From Archegozetes longisetosus (taxonomy: Eukaryota; Arthropoda; Arachnida; Sarcoptiformes; Trhypochthoniidae): a stretch of 64,000 bases of DNA. The stretch's first letter is position 1. Each line of letters opens with the position of its first letter. Shown here piece after piece: positions 50,457-60,728 of this stretch. The stretch spans positions 4,016,573 to 4,080,572 of the forward strand of contig JAEMBT020000004.1 in the NCBI GenBank assembly GCA_018873245.2, given 5' to 3'. Position numbers and translations under genes: made by a program. Below the pieces are notes generated by a model. It worked only from the letters and a program-made list of their open reading frames with translations, did no database searches and was not told where the DNA came from.

Positions 50457-50674
50457 ATGTCAGACATTCTTCAGAAACGCGAAATCGATTTCAAGCGATT
50501 TATTAAATTAGGAGCTCAGAAGACAAGTATGTCAGTGATTCTTCGAAAATGTGGCAATGTATTAAATCGATTATCAAATTTAGAATTAATTTTATTATTA
50601 CTTCATTTTTAAAGATTTCCAAATCGACTTGTTATCGATGGTGTGAAATAGATGAAAACGATCATATCCTATAA
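50457..50674 (+). pseudogene. small spliced HTH ORF, probable transposase N-terminal fragment
   Basis: Exon 50457-50558 (MSDILQKREIDFKRFIKLG onward) and exon 50615-50674, joined by a 56-nt GT-AG intron of the size normal for this genome, give 53 residues. The joined part VILRKCGN plus ISKSTCYRW looks like the helix-turn-helix of Tc1/mariner or pogo-type DNA-binding domains. The stop falls at the edge of the inverted repeat starting near 50665, so the gene was probably cut off by the repeat. Splicing is predicted only. Confidence 0.4.
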
Positions 50675-51150
50675 TAAAAAGTTCAAGTATACATGTTATT
50701 TCTTAGGTTCGCAAAAAAAATCCGAATCTCATCATAAGTAAACTTGATCTGGATTTTCAACGATTTATTCTATGGCAGAATAAAATATTTCAGTTTTATC
50801 AGTCTTTGCACTTCAAAATAAACTTTTAGAATGCTATTACAAACGAGTTGAACGACTTATTTAGAGGTCGTAAAAAACTCACCGATTACTAGCTAAATGG
50901 AAACGATAAGAACGTTAATCCTAGAACAGTATTTCATATGTCAAAATGACTCAAAGTTCTATAAAATCTCTTGTATAAGTGCAAAGACTGATAAAACTGA
51001 AATATTTTATTCTGCCTTAGAATAAATCGTTGAAAATCCAAATCAAGTTTACTTATGATAAGATTCGGATTTTTTGCAAACCTAAGAAATAACATCTATA
51101 CTTGAACTTTTTATTATAGGATATGATACTTAATTTCGAAGACCTGACTT
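50665..51150. repeat. large palindrome built from two repeat modules
   Basis: The module at 50665-50815 reads as the reverse complement of 50985-51150 (for example CCTATAATAAAAAGTTCAAG against CTTGAACTTTTTATTATAGG) with a spacer of about 170 bp, so the DNA could fold back into a stem of about 160 bp. Confidence 0.75.
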
Positions 51151-51660
51151 AGCAAATAGGCTTATAATTAGAGTATGGTATGATTTTTCGTGTCTTGATA
51201 GAAGAGACCTAGAGACCCGAGTCACAAAGAATATTCTTGATTTAATCTCAATAATTTACAAAAGTTCTTATGATTTAATGGCGACCTAAGAAAATTATTG
51301 TATAACTAGATTAGAAAATGAATATTTGATGGATAATTCTAAATTTGAAAGTTTATAAATTCCTAAAAATGTGTTTAATTAAACGCTGATTCATAAAAAG
51401 GTCAATTTTTAATCAAAATGGATTTATCAAATAATTTTAAAATTAAATTAAAAGGTTTTAATTATTGAATGTAATCCCAATTTAATGTATCATATTAAAT
51501 TTAAGTGCGAGTAAATAAGTAGAGATTAGATTTTTCCCTCTAGTGATAATGAATATACTCGCCTGCCGTCTGGTTGACAAAGGCCCAGAGGTCAGAGGTT
51601 ACACTTACCAGTGACACTATTTTGTAAACTGACTTCCATCTTATAACTTTTTCTTACACA
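51151..51660. other. spacer with a possible tRNA-derived scrap
   Basis: Around 51552-51620 a GC-richer stretch (CTCGCCTGCCGTCTGG, AAAGGCCCAGAGGTCAGAGG) recalls the anticodon and T-arm part of tRNA-derived SINE heads. No proper B box. Nothing else recognised. Confidence 0.3.
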
Positions 51661-51662
51661 AC

Positions 51663-51875
51663 ATGAAGTTAAACTTCATTTCCATTACCTTAAGTTTTTT
51701 GTCTCTTTGCTCTTGCAAATTCTTTATGTGGCAAGTTAAAATTATAAATCAAATAGAAACATTAAAAATCTCCAAATTTTCTATTGATTCTTATGTATTT
51801 TGCCTATCGAAATGTACTTTAAGTCAAATTACTCAATGGATGACAACAATATTGTTAAAAAAAACTTCAAATTGA
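51663..51875 (+). CDS. weak candidate small secreted protein
   Basis: A 70-codon frame that begins with a good signal-peptide-like sequence (MKLNFISITLSFLSLCSC) and has a later FCLSKC. No splice support, no family, and the rest is low-complexity. It may be chance. Confidence 0.15.
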   Translation: MKLNFISITLSFLSLCSCKFFMWQVKIINQIETLKISKFSIDSYVFCLSKCTLSQITQWMTTILLKKTSN

Positions 51876-52388
51876 AAATTTTTAATTGTTTCTATTTGAC
51901 TTATAATTTTAACTTACTATATATACTTATATATAAAGAATTTGCGAATATGTTGGGTTGTACCAAAAGTCTGTGCATACAAAAATTTATGTTTTGCTAA
52001 AAAGTTTTAGGGATACAAATATATTTTAGTATGATATGCTTATACTCTCCCTGCTTAATAATAATAATATCTTACCAAACTTTAGAGAGCTTAAACACCC
52101 TATTAAATGTACTATTTTCGTTACCCCACTGTTCAATAGGTGCAAAGATTTTTGGTTCAACCTAATACTCTTTCCCTTCAGTCAATACAAAGATCCAACA
52201 GACTATCGTCACACAAGCTAAAAAGGATGAAGAATTAATCACTAATCAAGTAGTCCATATTGTGGTTATTTAGATGTTTAGTGATGGTATATCTGAATTA
52301 GGAGTTGCAAACGAAGCACTAACAGAAAAACCCGTTGATAAGTATATGAGTGAATCTAAGAGTAGAATAAAGTTCTCTTATTAAAATT

Positions 52389-52422
<34 letters not shown>
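52389..52422 (+). repeat. (GA)n microsatellite
   Basis: About 17 uninterrupted GA units. Confidence 0.95.
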
Positions 52423-52425
<3 letters not shown>

Positions 52426-53170
52426 CAGTTTATTTTGTAAATGAGGCTACAAACCAGAACATTAGAAGCAATACAAGATCATAGGTTTTGATTATCATTA
52501 TTGCTTAATAGTTAATCTATTTTATAAGCGTAGTTACCTAGGTATTCTGTTTTTATTTACAGAATTTCTAGGAAAGTGAGCAAAGGAAGATTCGGTGGCC
52601 CCATAGAAAATTCCCCTGAGACACCGATTTCTTTGAAAATTTTTATTCAAAAAGAAAACTAAAAAAGAATATATGTTTGTGCTTATCACTTTGAGATTGG
52701 ACGCGCCTGAGCGCTGCAAAAACTTCCAGAAGTTTGAAATTTCAAATTTTTATTCTAAGAAAACCGTTAGAGATATTTTGAAAATTTTTTCACTAAAACT
52801 TAGTTTGAATACAAGTTTATGAGGAAAATGAATCATTATAAAATTTTTATTATTAAGAAAGTTATAAAGATAATAAAATTTCAAAATTTTATTTATACAT
52901 GTTACCCCGAAAGGGCTGGCTTGGGAATTTTTCCTTAAAAGCAACTTCATCTAAAGAAGCTTTGGTTAAAAGCTAGCCTTTTGGGGTAACATGTTAAAAA
53001 TAAAGCCAAAAATTCAATTTTTATTCATTTTCAAATTATTTTGAATATGTTTAAAATAATTAATGTTAAAAAATTTAAACCTCATCATTTTATAATAATT
53101 ATAGAATTTTTATTAAGTTTTGAAATCATATTTATTACATACTGCTTGAATAAACTTTAGTCAGGTTCTC
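52423..53170. other. non-coding repeat-region DNA
   Basis: Contains a short inverted repeat at 52538-52575 (CCTAGGTATTCTG, later CAGAATTTCTAGG) and the inverted repeat at 52895-53005. No gene. Confidence 0.6.
52895..53005. repeat. imperfect inverted repeat, about 28-bp arms
   Basis: ACATGTTACCCCGAAAGGGC on the left and its near complement GCCTTTTGGGGTAACATGT on the right, with about 60 bp between. Confidence 0.7.
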
Positions 53171-53185
53171 AAATAAAACGTATTA

Positions 53186-53745
53186 AAGGAGGAGTAGGAA
53201 TAAGCGTTCTAATGGACCGATTTTGATCAAACTCAGTATACTTATACTGATATGTATATAATTATATTTACATGTATACAATTGCGAATACATTAAACCG
53301 GTTAGTTTTTTGTCAATATTATTTTTGCCCATAGTCCCCAAAAGTTTTTTTGTTGTTTTATGTAGGGGAGATGTTACTCTATAATTACATAAAAAAAATC
53401 TTTGGGGACTATGGGCAAAGACAGTGAAAAATTTCAAAATTTTCACTTTTTCTTGAAATATATTTGTACGTATAGTACTGGTTTTGAAATGTTCACATAT
53501 TTTTTAGAATCAACTTTCACTCATGTTTGCGTTGGTTTGGTGTTTCTATCTTGTCCCGTTTCGCTGAAATAAAGTTTTCCGCATTTTAGATTATAACACT
53601 TTAAATCTCGCGCGAGGCGCAGAATCGGGTCAAACCTTTGTTCAAACTTAATAGTTGGACATGGACTATAACTATATTGAGTTTGATCAAAATCACTCGA
53701 TCGGCAAGTTTTCAGTGCTTATTCCTACCCCTACTTTATCTAAGG
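53186..53745. mobile_element. foldback MITE with nested hairpin
   Basis: Outer arms share GTAGGAATAAGC and GATTTTGATCAAACTCA with their complements near 53680-53735. A second, perfect 19-bp inverted pair (TTTGCCCATAGTCCCCAAA type) sits inside at 53325-53343 and 53399-53417. No coding capacity. Exact ends are uncertain. Confidence 0.65.
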
Positions 53746-54330
53746 TTCATCAGTCAAGAGTATCAACTTTGCAATGAAATATGCTGAGTTTGAAACTTCT
53801 TTACATAAATATTTTTTCAAGCTTCCTTATTATTCTTTTCATTAATCAAAATTTTTTCGTTTGCAAAAAAATCATATTCTTTTTCATTTTTATTCATCTA
53901 AAATTCGATTTTTCACATCTTTATTTTGTTAATGTTTTTTAAAAATTGCACAAAAACAACAACAAATACGATAAAACTCAATTTTTTTGCATTATAAATG
54001 AGTTCAATTGGTTTTTTCCCTATGTTTTAAAACAATTATTTTATCCACTTTGGAGGGGAAGGGCCAATGTTATAATGGAATCCTCCTTTATACGATATTT
54101 ACAATAGATTGCAGGAGGTAAAAAACCTCTTTAGTAAATTTACATATATATAAAATCGTAGTGCAATAGTTTCACTCATCGAGTGGTTAAAGTCCATCAA
54201 CTTAGAATAATATAAATAGTGCAATCATAATGGACTGTTGAAAAGTAGTACTAACAATTAGCAATTGGAACACAACTATGAATTCATTGCTGTAATGAGT
54301 GAGTATGCATTATGCATTTAGAGTGCAGAA
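53746..54330. other. upstream of the GTPase pseudogene, nothing recognised
   Basis: T-rich and A-rich tracts; short hairpin near 54112-54135. No promoter motif I can defend. Confidence 0.5.
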
Positions 54331-56188
54331 ATGGATGGTAAGCCATTACAATTAGTTAGTGAGGACGAAAACGGACATTTAACATATAACAACGAAGTAG
54401 CGGATCAAATTTTGCGCCACGAGGAAGTTATCAACAGATTAGTGGCAGTAATTTCAATTACAGGCAGTGAGAGAGGAGGCAAATCATTTCTTCTCGACTA
54501 TGTATTACGATACTCGGCTAGTGATGATCCCAATAATCAGTTTGGGTTTCCTGAGCAAAATCTGGATGGCTTTCCATTTAGAGGTGGACGACAGAGACAA
54601 ACCAGGGGCATCCTTGTGTGGTCTAAACCATTCATTCGAAAGCTCGCCAATGGAAACGAAGTAGCCATCATCCTAATGGACACCGAGGGTATTTTTGGAA
54701 AATCAAAACCAACGATGCGTTTATACTTGCCTTTTGCTCTTTTGTCTCCTCTATTAAAATATATAACACTAAATGTGTATTTCTAACCAACGGTTTAGAA
54801 CAGCTCGACATATTTCTTAGGTACGCCCGTTGTTCTTCAATTGAAGACATTAGAGTGTTTCAAAAGTTGGTTGTCCTTGTTCGTGATTGGTCGATTGATA
54901 ATAATTTTGGATTCGAGGGCGGAAACGACTATCTCTCTGAGTTGTTTGATGCTCCTAAAAATAATGACATCGCGCAACACATTAAGTCCTCCTTCTCAGA
55001 ACAAATTTCTTGCTACTTGATGACCAGCCCTGGTTTTGAGGTTAGTTCGTCAAATTTCAAGGGTATCCTCAATGAATTGCGAGAATTATTTGTGGAGCAT
55101 ATGAAGAACTTCATTACTTCGCTCTTTAATGAGTTCGTAATAGTTAAAATGATTGCTGGATATGCAGTAACAGGTGAGAGATTATGTCGATATTTCAAGG
55201 ATTGCTTTGATGCCATAAAAAATAATCAGTCATTTGCAAGACCGACTGAAAATTATGTCAAATCGATTTGCAATAATATTATTGAAGAATTGCGAGGCCA
55301 GTACGAACTGGCTTACAAATATTTCGTTGGTAAGGAAATTTCACAGAAATATCTGGAAGCAATAGAAAGTGTGAAAAGCTTTACACCGAAGCGAGACAAA
55401 TTATTAGCGGAAGCTGAACAGGAGTTTCTGAAGAAGAGCAAATTGACAGGCAATTTGTATAACCATTACCTGGGTATGTTAAGAGAAGAACTTCAGAACG
55501 CGTTCGATAACGTCTAAGAATCGTATTTAGGCAGATTGTGTGAAAATGCAATCCTCGTATTGGAATATTGGCATTTTATGACGATGTATGATTTTGCCCA
55601 CCGTGTATTTTTATCTTATCTAATTACATCGGAGAAGAAGTTAAAAACGAAGCATAAAAGCTTGATGTCTAAAGTTAGAGAGAAATTTGACGGTCTAGGC
55701 AGAGATTGCCTCGAGTGGTGGGCGCAGCCGCAACTGTAGTCGGAAGGACAGCAACCGGTGCAGCTGGAGCAGCGGCTAGTGCGGTCGGTGCGAGTGCGGT
55801 TAGTACGGCTAGTGCGGTCGGTGCGAGTGCGGTTAGTACGGCTAGTGCGGTTAGTACGGCTAGTGCGGTCGGTACGGCTAGTGCGGTCGGTACGGCTGGC
55901 ATATTGAGTGCAATTGGTGGTGGAGTTGTTGTTGCTGGTAGTGTCGGTAATGGTGTTATAAACGTTAGAGAAGCAGAAGACGATACTAATTATAGACAAG
56001 CCGCTGGTAGTGATGATGTCGCTAACAGCGCAACGTCTAGAGATGTGAATGTATATGGTAATAATATAAACGTTAGAGAACCTGATTGCGAATCAAATTT
56101 CTTTAGTGCATTAAATAATTTGGTTATGCTCCTTCAAAGATATCTATCGGTTCATGGTAACGTTCACCATCTCTCTATGAACGAATAA
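54331..56188 (+). pseudogene. atlastin/GBP-like large GTPase, intronless and disrupted
   Basis: The dynamin-superfamily GTPases atlastin and GBP tether ER or other membranes. Visible: P-loop GSERGGKSFLLDYVLRY, GFPFRGG then QTRGILVWSKPF (switch I), DTEGIFGK (switch II), and VRDWS (the RD guanine motif), followed by a helical middle domain. Three lesions break it: a 1-nt frameshift near 54712-54716 just after KSKPT, a TAA at 55515-55517 with the same frame open afterwards (LCENAILVLEYW), and a frame change near 55700 into an Ala/Gly/Val-rich C-terminal part (VVGAAATVVG, ILSAIGGGVVVAGS) that ends at 56188 and could be a membrane segment. Residues for nucleotide binding are all present, so decay is recent. 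No introns although neighbours have many, which suggests a retrocopy. Confidence 0.7.
55774..55896 (+). repeat. GC-rich 15/18-bp tandem repeats
   Basis: Alternating units of the type GCTAGTGCGGTTAGTACG, coding for repeated ASAVST / ASAVGT in the C-terminal frame of the GTPase relic. Its GC content contrasts sharply with the AT-rich surroundings. Confidence 0.85.
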
Positions 56189-56489
56189 TCCTAGTAGATT
56201 GAACTTAAAATTATAATATAATCTTAAGTTTCATATTAACACAATAAATTTGATAAATATGATTTATTATAATAATATATAGATATTAAAATATTGATAT
56301 AATCATAGTTATGAAACCTATTGATTAATGAACACATGTTTGACAACTTATGCTTGTTAAAACCTAAAGTATTTAAGTCATTCAATAAAATGTCTTATCT
56401 CATGCTTTGGAAGTTGATATACGAAAGTGGGGAATACCTATGAATAAAAAAGTTACTTTATCTGAAAATAAGCTCTACTAGCTAAAAAT

Positions 56490-57185
56490 GGTGTCCTGAA
56501 ACTGATTGGTGGAAATACAAGTTAAAATCGGTTGAAACTCCAAGGTTAATGAATTTTAAACACCAAAATCGACATATTAACCGCCACTGGGACGTTCAAA
56601 GTTGTAATATTGTAAACATTGAAGAGCTCATTGTTTGTTTAATTTAAGTTTAATAAGTTCATAAACTTTGTAATAAAAGGAGGATGCCAAGAATCTATGG
56701 GACACTAGCCTACCGCGTTACAGGCCCAAAACAGGTGTCAATCTGTCATATCTTAAAATTTTCTTATATTTAGTTTTAAAGTCTAAGCTTTGTATTTCAG
56801 TTCAGGTGAAAGGAAGTACAAATAGATCAAAAGGGGATTAGTTTATAGCTTTGAAAGGCTTCAACTTCTAAAACCGGAGAGAAAAACGTTAGTCTACTTT
56901 TAAAGACATTCTCTCATAAGCCTTTGAATCTAATGGTTTAGTAATTCTCATGCGTTTAAAGTTTTCATTTGTACTCATATAAATTATACAAATGTATGAT
57001 TTATTTAATAAAACTTAAACTTTTAAAATAAATCCTGTGTGACAAATTGATAGGTCTTGATGAGTTGATCAAAGTTGTCAATGGGCGCAAAGTTGTCAGG
57101 TGTAGCAGTCATGAGTTATAGGTCAAAATATTCCAAAAGGTCGGTCGCTTCTAATTTCTTTGCAATGCTTGCAACTACTTACGAG
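56490..57185 (+). repeat. long dispersed repeat, copy B, interrupted by about 300 bp
   Basis: Direct, collinear copy of 49705-50130. Between CAGGTGTCAATCTGTCA (ending near 56748) and TGATGAGTTGATCAAA (from about 57053) there is unrelated DNA of about 300 bp absent from copy A, a candidate insertion. Confidence 0.6.
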
Positions 57186-57189
57186 GAAG

Positions 57190-57822
57190 GGTATCGAAGT
57201 GTAAATCTCAGAATTTGATAAAATTTATTTTACAAGCTCATTTCAAGGCGCTGATAACGAATATAAAGTTTATTTTTTGCGTAAAGTGAAATCTACATAC
57301 TTTTTGAACAGTTCCTAGTAGCCATTGTTCTCAATATTAATAGTAATCAAAGATTGAGAGAGAGAAGTGTTTATGATAATGAATACAAATTAAAGTTTAT
57401 CTTAATATTAGATAATTTAATTTGACTTTTGGTCTCTTTTGTTGTATTGACTCAACTCTTAAACAGTTTTGGGATTAAAACAAAAACAACATTTTTGTCA
57501 ACAAAAGATTAATTCATTGGTATCTCATTTGAGAACCGATTTCTTTTATTGATTTTTTATTTTCAACCGAATGATTGAAATTTCAAGAATTCAAATAACA
57601 TTTCGAAAGTTCATAGACTTTTGCATCGTTCAAAGCTTAATTGAAAATCCTTTAGCCATTTTTTAAGAATTTATTAAGAGCTTGTTAAGAACTTTAAACA
57701 TATTATTAATTAATAAATATAAAACTAATTATTAGACGATAAAATAATGTTGGCTTCCTTTCAAAAATAATGAAAAAGACCATAAGCAATAGTTGAATAA
57801 ACCTTCTTTGAAAGAAATATAA
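57190..57822. other. spacer, nothing recognised
   Basis: AT-rich. No integrase, env or LTR remains are visible downstream of the Ty3/gypsy frame. Confidence 0.5.
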
Positions 57823-59425
57823 TTAATAGAAAAGATAAGAATTAATATCCATGCATTGTAATAACCAGCGCGCCACTCTGTCTGATGGATTTAATTTACT
57901 CATTATGGATATGTGATTCGCGTGATCGGTTATCACCACAAATTCGATGCCATATAAGTAGCAGCGAAATTTGTTTAAGCCAAAAACTATCGCTAGCATT
58001 TCGCGTTCACCTACTGTATACCGTTTCTCAGTATCGCTTAAATTTCTACCAGCCCAAGAAACTATTTTCCACCCGTTACGGTGTTTTTGCACCAGTATTG
58101 CTCCGACGCCCAAATCACTTGCATCGACTCTTAACTCTGTTTGAAGTTTCAGATTGAAGTGTGCCAAAACTGGTCTTTCACTCAATTCACTTTTGAGTTT
58201 TTCGAAAGCTTGGTTCGCTTCACAATTCCATGTAAATTTGGCGTTCTTTTTAGTTAAAGTAGTTAATGGTTTCGTGATTATAGCATAATTGGGCACAAAG
58301 TTTCTATAGTAATTGGCTAATCCGAGAAAGGACCGTAGATCTGACACATCCTTGGGCACCGTACGCTCTCGGATTTGCTTGATTTTCTCAGGATCAGGTG
58401 AAATACCATAAGCATCTATAATATGACCCAAATACTTAGTTCGAGTCATCCCGAATCTACATTTTTCTGGTTTAAAAGTCAAGTTTGCGGCCTCAAACCT
58501 CTTGAATACCTCCTCAATCTTTCCCAAATGATCTTCAAACGTGGAATTACTGAATAAAATTACATCATCAATATAAAAAATAGCAGTATTGAAGCGTAAG
58601 CCACTTAGGACTAGATCTACGAGTCGTTGAAATGTGGCCGAAGCACCGACCAGTCCCATGCCCATCATATTCCACTGATAACAGCCGTCCATAGTCACAA
58701 CGGCGGTTTTCTCTCTGTCAGACTCCTTGATAGGAACCTGATGGTAGCCTTTATTTAAATCCAAAAGTGAAAAGCGAGACATTCCTCTTAATGCAATTAA
58801 GGCCTGCTCAATTTTAACCATAGGATAGGAGTCGAACTTTGTGACAGCATTCAAACCTCTCCAATCACAGCAAAATCGTCGCATTCCGTCCGATTTCTTA
58901 ACAAGAACAACACCAGTTCCCCACGGACTCTTGGTTGGACTCGGTATCCCTATATCTATATATTCTTGGACTTGCTTTTGTATTATTTCTCTTTCCATTA
59001 TTGAACACTTATACGGACCTCTGCATACCGGTTTCGCTGTGCCAGTTTCTATTTCGTGCTCAATTAAGTTAGTTCTGCCAATTTGGTTGAGTTTGAATGC
59101 GAATCGATTTATGTATTTATAGATCAAATTTTTGAGTTTGTTTGTCTCGCTCTCATTTAATGTAACACTGATATTAACATATCCATCATTTATCTTCAAC
59201 TGCTTACATTCCTCTGTTAGTTTGGTCTGAGGTGAAGCAGATTCTGGTGCAATTGAATTTAAGACTTCTGTGTGGCACGGACAGTCAGAATCCGTATAAT
59301 CTGATTGGCTGTCTAGTTCTGAAGTTTTTTCATTCGATTCATTGTTCAATGGACTACTAGAATCTGGTTGCCCAAAAGCACTCTCTTTGTTGGAGGAAAC
59401 TTCTATTTTATTGTCAGCATAGCAG
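57823..59425 (-). mobile_element. Ty3/gypsy retrotransposon pol fragment (reverse transcriptase and start of RNase H)
   Basis: Minus-strand frame. It is open up to about 59425 without an ATG, as expected for an internal Gag-Pol piece. Reverse transcriptase blocks in order: SPWGTGVVLVKKSDG, RFCCDWRGLNAVT, FSLLDLNKGYHQVPI, catalytic FYIDDVILFS, KCRFG and YLGHIID, then the connection (FLGLANYYRNFVPNY) and RNase H start (LRVDASDLGVGAIL, TDHAN). It stops after RVARWLLQCMD, so most of RNase H's end, integrase and LTRs are missing. About 500 codons of clean frame suggest recent insertion and truncation. Confidence 0.9.
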
Positions 59426-59840
59426 CATAATTAGTAATAAGTGGGTGTACTGAGGACTATTTTTTAGTACAGTTTTTGAAGACGGATTTTTGTCTCTCTA
59501 TTACCAAAAAAATGTATATTTCACATAATTTCCTAAACACTAAAATTATTTCAATTAATAATAAAAAGAATTTCTTTAAACAATAAAATTATAATATTCA
59601 TATAATATGTTCATATATCAAGGACAAATTTTCAGGCCTGAAAAAATTACCTTGAAAACAAATTATAAGTATTATATTAATAATATATGTATATTTTATT
59701 AATTATATTTATTTTATATAATTTAGATAAACTTGTGTAATTTTTCTTTTTATCAAAATAAAAATAAAAATACATTACCTTTATTATTGGTAAAAGTCCA
59801 AGTAAGATAACGTCCAACTACTTTATCAGATAATATTACA
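59426..59840. other. spacer
   Basis: Very AT-rich, no feature recognised. Confidence 0.5.
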
Positions 59841-59844
59841 TAAA

Positions 59845-60092
59845 AAAGGGGTGCCCTCCCATCTCACCACCTTTCGGGTAACAGTACCCAGACGCGCCTA
59901 AACGTTTAATTTTATAATATATCGGGTACTGTACCCTCGCCGCTTGTTTTAGCGACTATTTAATCCATCATACAATCTCTACGTATAGAGAAAGTAGAGG
60001 ATCTCCCAAAAGTGGTGTCAGGTATGGGATTCGAACCACTGGCCAAATGATTCAAACACTCATACTCTTTAACCACTAAGCTATTAAGACTA
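59845..60092 (-). repeat. tRNA-derived SINE-like element
   Basis: The minus strand from 60092 reads TAGCTTAGTGGTTAAAG (A-box-like) and, about 45 nt on, GTGGTTCGAATCCC (B box), the promoter layout of a tRNA. Acceptor and D stems do not pair well, so it is not a working tRNA gene. About 170 bp of unrelated, GC-richer body follow and end in a T-rich tract near 59845. Alternative: on the plus strand TGGTGTCAGGTATGGGA at 60014 could be a primer-binding site of a lost LTR element. Confidence 0.4.
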
Positions 60093-60262
60093 TTGATAAG
60101 AAATGGAGCTGTTATGTGGTTTTATTAGAAGTATTGATATAAGTTGTTATCATTACTCATTGAATTAAATTATCATAAAGTTAACATTGTTGATAACAGC
60201 TTTATCAATATGCTTAGCTTGATGTCACGCAATGCTTTTATATGAGGAACAAAAATACTGTC

Positions 60263-60290
60263 CCGTCCCGTCCCGCCGTCCCTGATTTCA
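60263..60290 (+). repeat. short CCCGT tandem run
   Basis: TGTCCCGTCCCGTCCCGCCG resembles the repeat next to the hAT end at 48400; possibly another hAT terminus. Confidence 0.35.
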
Positions 60291-60422
60291 GTACTTTTTT
60301 CTTTTTTCATAAACATAAAGTTTTTATCTCTATTACTCTTTAAGAATGAAATAAGAAACATGTTTATAAGCCATATCTAATCAAATGCACAAAACTTTGC
60401 AATAACTCACTAAGATAACATT

Positions 60423-60677
60423 CTAAGAACAGGGTATAATTTCTAATTTAGTTTTATTGTGAAGTCTTGTTTTAAGATGGTTTTTTAGATAGTATTTATA
60501 AATGGTCTTACCGCAAGCGCAATTAACTTTAGGGAATAATTTGTCTTTATTAGCTATGTAATACTCATTTTTACATGCTTTACATACCTTGTGTAAACCA
60601 TCCTTAGTAGAATTATTTTTAAAATATTCATTTAATGCTTTTTCTTGTTTACAATGGCAACACTTTTTTGTAGTCAT
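60423..60677 (-). CDS. Polinton-associated small zinc-finger protein
   Basis: Eighty-four codons from a true ATG at 60677. Two C-x2-C pairs (KKCCHCK, then KVCKACKNEY) make a zinc ribbon of the sort common in large DNA viruses and Polintons, and CACGKTIYKYYLKNHLKTRLH adds a C2H2-like finger. It starts 51 bp from, and diverges from, the polymerase gene. The C2H2-like unit resembles the one at the polymerase N-terminus (CKTCK-x-HLKSKIH). Function unknown; DNA or RNA binding is inferred. Not seen elsewhere in the window. Confidence 0.65.
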   Translation of the reverse strand: MTTKKCCHCKQEKALNEYFKNNSTKDGLHKVCKACKNEYYIANKDKLFPKVNCACGKTIYKYYLKNHLKTRLHNKTKLEIIPCS

Positions 60678-60728
60678 TTAATAGTTAAAAAAATATTTAG
60701 TACCTAATAAATTTTGTACCTTATAAAT
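60678..60728. promoter_or_regulatory. 51-bp divergent intergenic gap in the Polinton
   Basis: Both genes must be transcribed outward from this AT-rich gap and the sequence just inside each gene. No discrete motif identified. Confidence 0.35.

Noticed and set aside
55616..55999. Long minus-strand frames rich in Arg/Thr or Leu/Ala opposite the GTPase tail
   Set aside because: They are shadows of the GC-rich tandem repeat.
60014..60090. Functional tRNA gene on the minus strand
   Set aside because: B box and A-box-like motifs are present, but acceptor, D and T stems have several mismatches and the anticodon loop is irregular.
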